NCBI RefSeq assembly: GCF_018139145.2
Contig: NC_059474.1
Location: 41,682,344 to 41,746,343, forward strand
DNA length: 64,000 bases
Direction: 5' to 3'
From: Gymnogyps californianus
Taxonomy: Eukaryota > Chordata > Aves > Accipitriformes > Cathartidae
Shown one piece after another: positions 50,395 through 62,348 of this stretch (the stretch's first letter is position 1; the number at the start of each line of letters is the position of its first letter). The position numbers were made by a program, and so were the translations under genes. The notes under the pieces were generated by a model. It saw only the letters and a program-made list of their open reading frames with translations. It had not been told where the DNA came from and searched no databases.

Positions 50395-53300
50395 TCTGGG
50401 GTTCCCAAACAGTGTATACATATTGCAGAATATATGGTCTCCCAGATAACTTGACCTCTGGTTAAATTAATGTTGGACTTTTGCAGAAAGCCAGCAGTTA
50501 TATGATTTAATACACTCCCCATGGGAGAGGCAATTTAAGATGGTCTAGCACTACACTCTCAAAAACATAGTATTTGTCATTAGTACACAAGCATGGAATG
50601 GAAACTGGAAAGCAATGGATGTGTTGATTACCATGATAATCTTCTTGTCAGAAAAGCAACAGTCTTCTGAGGAAAAGGAAGAGTCGCAGGCCATTGATAC
50701 AACCTGCTAGGATTAATTTTGAGATTTTTGAACATTTTGGCAGGAGCTGTGTAATGCACACACTAGCATGCTCCATTTTAAATGGAGAAAAAACCAAGAC
50801 AACCTCCCCCCAACACCCTTGTACTTTAAAGCAAAGTGAATTTCCCCCTTCCTTTTAAGGGAATGTATTTTAGGCTGAAAAAGAAATTACAAGGGGAAAT
50901 TAAAGCTTCCCAGGGTCCAGCGGTTATATTGACCAATATTCTTTGATAATTCTAAAACTCTACAACGTTGTTCACAGGCAAATGAGTTCCTGCAAGATCT
51001 GCTGTTGAGGTAGTGGGTGATGTGCTCACTCCTGCAGCCTTGCCCTGCCTGCACTGGAGCCAGGCTGTCACCCAGGGACACTTCAGCCTTCCTGGGTGCA
51101 GAGAGGGGTGGGCCAGTGAGGGAGAGGCACTCCCAGGGGTCCTGGGAGCTACTCTGCATGCTCATCACGGCACAAAACCCTCTGCACCAAAAGCAAAAAG
51201 TGGGAAAGCGTAGCAATCTAGAGACAACTTTATGTTCAATATGGTCATCTGTCTAGAACGATGAATGTGGAGATGGTGCTGGGACTATCCTTAGGGTGCC
51301 CCAATACAGCAACAAGAGAGGCACCTTGGTGCTGTCAGTTTATATAATACTTTCCATACATCTGACATAATGCCTCAAATAAGAAAGTGGCTGTAGCTCT
51401 TAGAAGACATTAGCAATGTTCATTTATGTTGCTTTTTTCATTTGAGCAGCCCTTAAAGTCAGTTTTAGTGCACTGCTTACATTCTCAGATAACCCTAGGG
51501 CCATCAATGTCTACAGATCAAATATGGAAAAATGAGCCACCTTTTCTGTCAACTGATACATAGTAATTTTAAAAGTATTTATCCTTTGTGTGAGCCGTAA
51601 AAAGGAAAAGTCGAAGTTAAAAGAAGTCACGCACTGCCAAAGACCTCACTGAAGAAACAGGGGACTCTGTTATTCAGTGCAATACTGATCCCGATGAAAG
51701 AATTTGAACAGCCCAGCAGCACTTGGTCTGTGCAGGGTGGGGAATAGCTGATTATATGGCTTTTGTACAACAGACGTGTGGCACTTGGTGGGCCGAGATT
51801 GACTCATTAAGGGTACGAGGATGATACTTTAAAAAAAGAAAGTAATCAAAAGAGAAGTTAGTGAGTTCTTAGGCTTTAATCCTTCTTCAAATGTGCTACT
51901 TAACTTCATGGGTGACATTTTCATGTCAGTGCTGTAAAACAGTTCTGTAAAATCCACGAGTTCGGGACTGAGAAAGGAGTATTTTCAGGTCCTACAGCTT
52001 AGCACTGCTGCAATGACTGAGAGACTTGCTGTGTATTAAATCATTGAATAACAAGTTCATGTAACAGCAAGTGAAACCAAGCTTAAACATTTCCCTTTTG
52101 ACTGAGTAAAACAAATTATTTTTTTTCATATCACCTTGACTAGAGGAGTCATGAAGTCTAAAATAAATGACAATGGCTGACATTATGTGATTGATTTACT
52201 GTAAAATGTGTTTTCAAAGATATTGTTGGGAGCTGTGATATCCGCACAATATATTCATGCTGGATCACAGCTTGTAGATTCGTGACTACTTCCTAAGAAA
52301 ACATTTGGTGTGCAAATCTCACCTAATGCAGCTATTGTTTTAACTTCCTTCAACAGGATTTCAAATACACATTACAAATAAATTATTCTGTCTCAGAAAG
52401 AGCATGGGATGGATATTACTGTTTTCCAACTGGTAGTATACTTTCCAGTACATTTGGAAGGGTAAGAACAAAACCTAATTGAAAACTTTCCTTTTTCCAC
52501 CGTGGGAGAGGAAAGAGTACAGTTATCTCACCCAGACACAGAACTGACAGTCTCACTATCCTTAATCTGTCTGGATTCACTGTTACATTGCTTTACTGCA
52601 CATATTTCAGACATTACAAGGCAGAACAGAATATCAAGGGAACATACACCCTGCCAGCTACAAAGGACAAAAGGCACACACATGCAGAAGAGATAAGGCC
52701 ATGACAAGTGTAGCGAAGAAGATTGTTTTTTGTTTTTCAAATTTCCTTCTTTTCCATCATGAACTGACTTTGTCAAGAAATGTAAGAGTCAGATTTTAAA
52801 TAAATGCGTTTGCAAAAAAAGAGGTGTTGTGCAGAGGCTGTTTATGAGATGTCTGCTTTCACACCACATGCTTTTACTAGCTAGATATCAAAATACTGGA
52901 GCCAAAAATTGTCTGAGTACCTCATTGTTTATTCTTTCTCAGACTGGCATAGGGAAGCAGATGTGAAGTCTTTCCAAGTGGAAGCAGAGAGGGTACTAAA
53001 TGACAGTCAGTCTTGGCACAGACTTTTGGCATGTATAATCAGCAAGGTTTCTAGAGCTGCTTGATTCTTACAAAGCAATAACACACAGTCTGTTTTCCTC
53101 TTTCAGCTTCTAATTATGACAGCCATTGACCTTCAAGTTTGTTGAAGTTCCTTGCAAGTGCCAACAAATTAATTAAAACTTCACAGGAATGTGACAGTCT
53201 CAGGAAAAAAACAGAGTAGTAGGGCTGAAACTTTTCTTCTTGTTATTTTAGAGAAAGTACATTTTAAAGGCAAAAGAAAGCCTTTGGTCTTCACTTCCTT

Positions 53301-55036
53301 CCTAAGAACTGAGTAAGTGCTTTTAAGGTACAGATTTGATACCACTGCTATGATCTTTGATTTACTTTTTAAAAGTCTTGCTTTTATGCAAAGAATATAT
53401 TAATATTGCTGTGAAAAGAATGAATACCTGAATCACAATCTCTTCCACTTAGACCCTCTGATTGAGTTAAGGATTGTTCAGCTGGCCAGAGAAATTACAC
53501 ATCTCATGATCACAGTCCTCCAAGGACGCACATGTATACATGTGGAAGATGGTGAAGGAAGATCATAGTAGCAGTCACAGGACCCCAGTCCAGCCTGACT
53601 TCTACTGATAAACGCCTTACCTCTTGATATACATTAATCCCATAAAGTGTGGGCAGCAGCATCAAAGATAGAAGAAACTTTAAGAACAAAGGAATTCATT
53701 ATTGCCGAGAAGTAGCAAAGACTAAAACACATATAAATTGAAGTTCCTTTGAACATCTGCAACTGGTAGCTTATAAAGAAAAATAAAGGACTGCTACTAC
53801 CGCAGAAAGTTATTTTTAAAATTTCACAGTGAGGTAATTTGCTTTTTTAAAAAGAAATTCTGGAGAACAGTAGAGGCCCCTCTGTTTAGAAATCCCCTGC
53901 ATGGTCCAGCCTTGACCACTGGGGATATGTAGAGGTGTGAGGGGTCTTACCAAATGTTTTGGTCAAAGTTTCAACTTCATCCTTTGGTTTCACATATAAA
54001 AGATAATTGTCTGAGAGCCCCAAGAACATCCCCAGCAAAATCAGAGAAGGCTAGAACTCATAGTACAGATATTCCTATGGTTTTCAAAAAAGTAGCACAA
54101 TACACTGAAAGAGCAAGGCCTTCTTTCTAAATCTTAATGAATTGAGAGGAAAAAGCCCTCTGCATGCCACCTTTCCATGGAGTGAATCCTCTGTAGTTCC
54201 TACGGGTAAAAGGCCACTGCAATTTTTCAGAGCAGCTACGGCAGTAATTTCCTGTCCCTGCACTCTTTGTGCTTTCATTTCTTCTACACAAAACAAACTG
54301 TCAAAGCAAGGTGTGCTACGGCTCTGCTCTTCAGAGAGGTCTGAATGCAGAACGTTTTTGATCACGGGTGGAGAGTTCCAGTAAGCTGTTTGCTCCCCCC
54401 CTGCTCTGGAGCGATGCTCGGATATTGGCTTCTCTTTGGTGGTCTCTCCCTCCCCTCATCCCCCAAACGAGAAATTGCATTTGTCTGCTACTGGTACTTG
54501 GTCATGACAGCACCTACAGAATGCAGACCACAAGCTGAGCAAAACCAGTCTTTTTAAAAGAAAATATCCAGGCTTCACTTGTCACACTTGCACATGTGAG
54601 CAAAACAGAGCAAGCCTAACTCCACCTACATACAATTGTCCTTGTAAGAACAGGAGGAGGTACATAAGTGGATATGCAAAAAACAAGTGTTGACCTCAGA
54701 CCTCCTTTTTATTAAGGTGATTCTCAGCATCTAAAATCATCTTGTGACATGCAATAACGAGTGCTACATACTCTTTTCCACATTCTTGTCCTTGTTGTGC
54801 ATGCATCTTATGGCCTGTACACACAAAATTGTAATGAATTATAAAAGGGACAATGACAGTTCTAAGACATGACAGTTTCTCATTTTAATGGCTAGTCCAG
54901 GGATTTTTCATATTACTGTGAACTCCCTTAATAACATTACTTATCATAGGAGCTAAATCTAATTTCATAATTTTAATTTCCTGCAATGTAAAATGTTAGA
55001 CTAATTTAAATTTGATCTAATTTGTGTATTCCTCAC

Positions 55037-55258
55037 CTCCCCCCAGGCAGCAGGTGGAGGCTCCACAGGAGGGTAATATTTGGGGACATCCCAAGCCACT
55101 GCAGCCATGAACCACTTGAAATCTTTACATTTAAGGTGCTTGCGAAGTTCCTTCTGGGCAGAGATATCACCAGTTGAGAGATGTCTGTACTCAGGCCGTC
55201 GCTGGTAAATGTACTCTGCAAACTCATCCATCCATGTCTCTGCCACGCGCTTCAGGTT
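55037..55258 (-). CDS. GALNTL6: GALNTL6 internal exon (C-terminal part of catalytic domain)
   Basis: Exactly 74 codons. The peptide begins [20 protein letters not shown], continues [18 protein letters not shown], then [20 protein letters not shown], and ends [10 protein letters not shown]. It encodes the end of the GT27 catalytic domain (the W-M-D-E and Y-I-Y block that follows the Gal/GalNAc-T motif) and the linker to the lectin domain. The catalytic DxH and the W-G-G-E region are in earlier exons outside this window. The sequence matches GALNTL6 ([22 protein letters not shown]) better than its closest relative GALNT10. Acceptor CTGCTGCACAG, donor GAG|GTGAGG, both phase 0. In the unspliced sequence the frame runs on a few codons into the intron before a stop. 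Confidence 0.96.
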
Positions 55259-58200
55259 CTGTGCAGCAGAAAAAAGCAATCATTAATTTCTTCATGCTTT
55301 GAGTGAATGATATTTCTAACGGGGAGAATTAAACAAAAAAAAAGTTCAGTAGTCCACACAACTTTTAAGCTTAACTGGTCTAATTTCTCAGTCTTAAAAC
55401 ATGGAAAAATACCAGTAAACGTATGCTATCTTCATTACAGTGTTGAGCAAACACTATAGAGTATTAAGTACCCTGCTTTCCTGCTGACTCTATAAGATAT
55501 GGTCTTCTGTCTGTTGAACATCTTATTTTGCTTCATATTCTTTATGCATCTTCATACGGGATTTTGATTAATGATGGATGTTGAACAGAAATTTTCTCTC
55601 AGCTGCTCACATTGGTACCTGTGTTTTTTTCCTTTTAGTTCAGAACATGCTAATGTGCATGAATGGTTCAAATTATTCCTTCTGATGCATTTGGCTTTGC
55701 ATTTGAAAGGCATCTGAATTTTCAGCTGTCACCTAGCAATTCCTACCTAAATTTTAGGGTCAGGTCTTACATGCGCAGGTATGGGGGCAAACAGTCATGA
55801 GCTTGCTCTGCCCCCCCATCTCACAGCAGGTTTTGCACTACCTTTGGACTGGAAGCTTCGCTGTGTTGGCGTGCTAGTAAGTCTGTGCAAGAGCATAGCA
55901 CATAACCCTGAAGTGGAGCTGACCTGAAGCAAAGCAGCTCATGGGACAGGTATGGCAACTTGTGGCTTTCTCCACTCATTCTAAGACTGTTTCTGTTCCA
56001 TGAAACCCAGTTCTGGCTTATGTCCCACAAAGTTTATTTTTGTTGGCATTTTACAGGAAGCAGAATTACCTGTTTTGTTGCATAAGAATGTATTCAAATT
56101 ATAATTAATTAAATTAGCTGACCCAAATTATAAAACAAAAAAAAAAACTTGTAAGGAAAAATCCTGAATAGATGAGACTGAAGAGATATATTTTATTGTT
56201 ATTTAATGTCATGGAGTCTAAATAGGCCAGGGGCAAATTTTTCTGTATTTTTGTTTGTTTTTAAAATTCCTCCTGCAACTCAATTCACACAAATTTATAT
56301 GCAGATGTTGTAGTGGAGTACAGGCTTAGTCTACTCTGCATTTCCACAGCTGCCCAATAACCTCTTATCCCACCAACAAAGCAACATCTCACTGGATGAC
56401 ACTGAGACACTAGGGTGTTCTTATTGCTTTGTTTGTAAAAACAAGCTCATCAAGTTTTGTAATATTCTTTTTATAGAACACTAACTGCAAAATGCTGAGA
56501 TTCACTCTGTAATAAGCTGGAGGACAATATACATCTGATTATCATCAACATAAGGTAATGTTTCTTCTCAGAACATTCTCTGCATCTAAGTAAGCCTGAT
56601 TTGTACTCTGATTTGCTTTCAAGATTCATTTGAAAATTCCTTTCCTGAATTTTATTAATCCATGCAAACTAAATGTCTCTGAACTAATAAGGCTTATCTG
56701 AATACAAAGACAGCATGATACAGAACAAACGAAGTAGTTTTAGCTGACACTGCAAGATAAGTTTCTATGTACTTTCTCTCTGTGAAGCAATTACGTTAAA
56801 ACCTGCAGGGATAAAGCAAGTAAAATTAAAGCAGTATAAGAATTCACAACACTTATATCCCTATTAAAAAATGGCTCGTGCCCCACATAAGGTTGACTTC
56901 TGTTATAATTTCATGAAAATCTAAATTACTTTACAAGAAATTAGAATTCAGGAATACAGGAACTGGGTAGGACAAAGAAAAAAAGAACAAATTCAAGAAC
57001 AACATCTAAATGACAACCCCACCTTTCCGGCAGAAACCCTGTAACACAAAAATCTCCTGACATGTAAAAATACTATGTGATGAGACTTTGTAGATGAGGC
57101 CAAAATATGATTAAGCACGTTAAAGTAAGAAGCCAAAATCATGAAAATAGGTGTGATCTTTCTAGCAGATCTTCCACTGTAATGCTGTACACCTCATTTA
57201 CTACAATGCAAATGCAGTTTAAGACTGTTCTAGAAAATATCATACTATTTTTTGCAATCACTTTATCTGATAGTGCTATTGTCGTATTTAAAAACCATAC
57301 TGTAAAAAGAACCATACAGTAAAAGTATAGTAAAAAAATTCTCTTAGGAAAGAAAAATTCAAAGTAACTCCAGCAGCGACTTACCCCATCAATATTAAGA
57401 GTAGGCTCTGCTGGAGTTTTCTCTTCAGTTATTTGGCTGCACTAAAAACTGCATTCTGCTTTAGATGATTATAACTGAATAAACAGGAGTCCAACAGAAA
57501 TCTTGATATTATACCTGGTCACTACCTCAAAATTCTCATTCACCAGTCAAAAACTCTTTGTTTTCCAGTAAGTCCTTTATCACTGTTTGGGTTTTGTGTG
57601 TGTGTAAACCCACCAAAACATTGCATTAAAAAAAAATAATTCAGTTCTTCCCACCATTCCCTAAGTATCAGGTAAGACACTTTAGACAAATCTATTTAAA
57701 ACTTTGTTCCCCAGTTCTTCCAAGACCATTCTCTCCATCATATGCTAAAAAACTTCCCAAACCTTGCCAGATCCTGTAACAAACCTATATATTATCCTTA
57801 GCATGTTTATACATTGCTGTCATAAGCTGAACCCTTATGAGGCAGCCCTTTGAATTTCAACAGGTTCCCTTTTAAAAATATAACCTCTTGATTTGCTAGT
57901 TCTAAATCTCCAGACTGTTTATGAACCTGACTGCAAGGAACTCTCTGTCCTGGAGTAGTGGGAAGCTCTTTCTGAAGCTGCCAGTTACTAGGAAGCAAGC
58001 ACTCAGCATCCAAACACTTTAGTTTTAAAGAGGTTTGTTGACTTCAGTTAGCACGGGTTTCTTATCCTTATTATCACTATGCAAGCTCAGTAATCACCAC
58101 AGTTCCTTTTAACATGAACGTGTACAGACTAGTAGTAAAACTTCAAATTGCAGTTAATCCCCATATTTGAATTGAATGCAGTCAGGAAGAGATGCTGTCC

Positions 58201-58261
58201 TGAAAGCTAGTCTGGTGCAACCTTGCACAATAAAGGCAAACATTGTTTACATTCCTATGTA

Positions 58262-58284
58262 GAACATGCTAACCTAGCATGTTC
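58262..58284. promoter_or_regulatory. Candidate p53-family response element (perfect palindrome)
   Basis: Two decamers, GAACATGCTA (58262-58271) and TAGCATGTTC (58275-58284), are exact complements with a 3-bp ACC spacer. Each fits RRRCWWGYYY at 9 of 10 positions with a CATG core. The only departures are the inner flank bases. Binding is not shown. Confidence 0.4.
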
Positions 58285-61200
58285 CTGGAGCAAAAATACA
58301 GGCTGTCCAAGAGGAGATAAGTGAGCTCTCATAAGCTGAAGATCCCCATTCTGTGGCTGTCTAACAGTATGAAAAGTTGACCTATGCGAAGAACCTCCTA
58401 GGAACATAACTCTTCTCTGCAAATTATGTCAGTGAGCTGCTGGTCTTTTATTCACCTTACCACAACAGAAAGGTAGAGGAGCACAACCAAAATGAGAGCG
58501 CTCGTCTCTGAACACTTTAAGGCCTACCAATCAAGTGACTTACTGTAAGGTAAGGATGTGATTTCAAGTCTTTTACAAGTCTCCCCGAGTGGCCCTTCCC
58601 ACAATCTGGGTGAATGTCTGACATGGTGGAGAAAGGAGGACGGTCACTTCCTCCTTGCCTGAGCCTTAGGTGAGACTAAACACAATCTGAGCATGTCAAC
58701 ATATTAAGCCCCACCAGTGGGAACGGTTATGAATAGCTACCAAATCTTCACCGAGTCCAGCTGTAAAACAGCTGCTAAGCAGTTCGACTTTGTTAGGACT
58801 TTATCATGTGTGTATTTATACTGCCGCAGAACTTAAAAGTCAAAGGAGTTTAAGAGCCTACCAGATTAGGTGGCATTTTGTGAACATCTTATAGCACCAT
58901 TTAAGCACTCCAGTCTCACAGTGAAGCTAATCTACAAAGAATTTAGAACAAACAAAATAAGAGTTAGATCTGAATCTTCTTGATTGCTGTCTCTGTTATT
59001 TTTTGCGTAATCTTCTAAAGAAAAATCCTTTAAATGCCAGTTTCTCAAATGGCATCAAATATCTTTATCAATAAGAAGAATCTATTTTGGGATATCTTTG
59101 TGGTAGATCACACTTGCTTGGATTCAATCTGAACACCTCATCTAAATGCATATGGAAAGGAAAAATGAAACATGTTTCTACAGCTGAAAACTGCTGTAGC
59201 TTAGCTTGGTTGTCAAGTTCATTGCAAGGTTACAGATGTCCAGATTGGTTACCCTGGTCTTTTAATAAAAAAAAAAAAGAAAAAGAAAAATCAAATAGGA
59301 GCAATTAAATGAAGATCAACTAAATGTTAACCAGTTACATGAATTGACACACAATGTAAGGAAGTCACAGGGACTGTAGATGGACATCTGAGTAGTTTCT
59401 CAGGACCTATTCATGACAGACCAATGATAATTTGTTCTCTCTCTTGTCATTTTCAGCGAAAAATTTCTGTATGAGAATAAATAATGCCCACTGATATTTC
59501 AGTAGATGCGTATTTCTATATGTAAGGTTGTGATAGCTGTCACCAAGAAGCTGTGAGATGCATACAAAAGTGATGGCAACCACACTAAGACTGACTCATC
59601 AGCGGTCATCAGTTGCCCATGTACGCATTCTTGATATAATTAAGTTTTGTGCCACTGTTACAATTTTACTCTGTGGTAAATCCTTTACCATCGGGCTTAC
59701 ATTTAGACAAGTTTTCTTTAAGTTTGTATGAACTCACACATTTAAGACTGTGACTTTGTTTTGTATTTTCACTCAGTAATAGTCTACAAGGTAGTAAGTT
59801 ACAATGTCACTGATACTTGGACTTCAATAAAAGAGTTTAAATCAACTTGACTGGAGAAAGAAAGAGATAAATGAGGACTTCTCCACTTGAAAAAAAGAAA
59901 TTTTTCATGGACCATTTTGTCCCTTTCACTTTCTTCAGTGAGTAGGGAAGATACATCTCTCTGATCAAACGACTGTCCCTTCTTCTTAAGCATGTAAGAT
60001 CATCTGTCATTTTCAAGAGACGTGGTATTACTCAAATAAATGCAGTGAGGAGAAAGTAGATGCTGGCCATGAGAATGGAAAAGTGGAGTGATGCAGGGAC
60101 ATGTCAAAGGACAGATTCATAAATATTCCCTCTAAGGAAGGTTTAACTAGATTGGTCCCTAATACGAGAGGGGTAGTTCCACATTTAATAACTGTGGCTG
60201 GTGTGCTGGCTTGCAATGACAGCATTGATAAGAGAGCTACCTAGCTGTACTCTATTCTGCGTTGTGAGCCTGCACAACTCCATCCTCTAGTTGCATCTTT
60301 TCCAATTGACATTCTAGATGTAGCAGTTAAACTAATATAAAAATGTAATTCCTGTTTTCAGTTTCTCCAGATGTTCTAAAGTAGATTTTTGTTATCCAGT
60401 GGCACTAAAGCAGCACAATGGTTTTATTATTTGTTTCATTTCACCAGCATAACCTGTTTTTTCCGCTTTTGTGCCTATCTATCTCACTGTTTGCATGAAA
60501 CCAAACCTTACCCCAATCCACAGACTTTACTTTTGTCAATATTAAACTACTACAAGAACATTTGGATCCTGTAACGAGTTCCTGTTGTCCTACATTTAAT
60601 CTGAACATTTTCCAGGAAGCTGGATGTCACCAGCTGGTGTAGTCTTATTTGTCATGATAGTCATTCCTCTCATCAGCCCGGACATCAAAAATCACTTTCA
60701 ATTACACCAATCAAATATGAATCACCACAGCACATCTGAGGCCTGACTGTATTTCAGTTGTGAAATATAAGAGAGGATATGACTGTTTATTTGCTAAAAA
60801 TAACACAACAGTCCCTGCAACAACTGACATATTAATCTCTTTTCCTTCCTAGTAAAACTCCAGTGGGGTTATTTTCACCCCACCTACATCATCTTCCTAA
60901 TTTAAATGTTTTTTATTGTTTGTTTTGTGAAGCACAGTGTTGTTGCTACTTCAAAATGGGTGCCCTGTTTACTTCTATAAGCTGCTGTATTTCATTTGGC
61001 TGGAAATAATATAATATCCAGCTTGTTTTATGTAAAATGTATTTAAAAAGCACATTGGGATCCAGCCAGCCAAGACAACTACACTTTATGTTCCTCTGGA
61101 ATACAGGTAGCATAATGTCACAACAAATCATCACGGAGCAGGAGAACAAAGTATGACTGGAGGAGCCCATCCAACAAGTATGGATTAATATGACAGAGGC

Positions 61201-62325
61201 AGCAGGGTACAAAAATCCAGAGCACTGACAAGGAGAAAAACGGTACCCTCATTTTCATGCAAAGGTCCTTCCATCAGTGTCGGAACAAAACCATTTCTCA
61301 TTTCTGTGTGTTTCTACAGTGAAAGCACAATAAAACATTTCCTGGACACTAATTACAGCTTTGTGACGTTCAGGTCTCAATATCTAAGCTGCCCACATCA
61401 GTTAAGTCTAAATGGGGGTTTTCATCCCTTTCCCCTTCTTGCCTAACTCCCTTTTAACTTAGGCAGTGCTAGTGTTCATCAATCTTTCCCCCTCTTGGGT
61501 ATCTTGTTTTCGTCCTTTACACTTAACTGTTTAAAACTTAACTGGGTTTCATTCCAGCAATGGTTTGTATTTGTGTAAAAAAAACCCCAACCAAATAAAG
61601 AGATGTCTGCAGGCATAAAATAAATGCTTCTCCATGGAAGACAGTATGCTAACTAGGTGGCAAAGCTGGTGGTGTGTATAAATAAATCTTGTGAGAGTTA
61701 GCACAGCTGGCAGAGAAGCAAGAGACTATTTATTCTCAGCCTGTAGTTTGCAAATACCTAGAACTGAAATTCCACAGATGTCATCTGAAGACAGCCAGGA
61801 TTTCATTCTCTCTATGAAGGTTTGCATCTCCACCGCAAAAAAAGTTTCAGACCTACACATTGGAAAAAAGTGAAGAAAAGCCAAAAAACCAGCCCACTGA
61901 CTAAAGGCTACATCTCTGCTCGCTGGCTCGCTTGAGGCCAGCCTGTGGGGCTTGGAGGGCAGGGATGGGCATGGTCCCCGTGAGGATGCTGCCTGCCCCC
62001 AGCTCTGCGGCTGCAGGTCTCTGCAGGCTGGCTGTAGGGGAGCTGCGGAAAGCGGAGTGACGGTGTAACAACATCTCCGCAGATTTGTTGGCTACTGCCA
62101 TGCTCGCTTTACAGACCCATACTCTGTGGGTGCGTATAGACCATACCCCACCTCCACAGCTAAGCCTGGAAGAGAGTTCAGGGGTTTGATTCCAAATAGA
62201 TTTCTTTAGACATGTAGCTTGGGTTCCAGTGCTAGCCTATTGAACGAATCCTGGAAAGCAGCTACCACCACTTTGATGTTGTTATTGTCCAGAAACATCT
62301 AGTTCTCCATCTTCTTTGTATTCCT

Positions 62326-62348
62326 TTTGGATAGCTAAGCTATCCAAA
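62326..62348. repeat. Perfect 11-bp palindrome with one central base
   Basis: TTTGGATAGCT, a single A, then the exact complement AGCTATCCAAA. Confidence 0.8.

Larger units (their letters stand above)
46768..55036 (-). other. GALNTL6: GALNTL6 intron (about 8.3 kb)
   Basis: Donor GTGAGG at 55036 downwards. AT-rich. Contains a degraded CR1-like piece near 48120-48195, a candidate conserved noncoding block near 48660-48900, and an A19 run at 50376-50394. I see no further exon. Confidence 0.85.
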
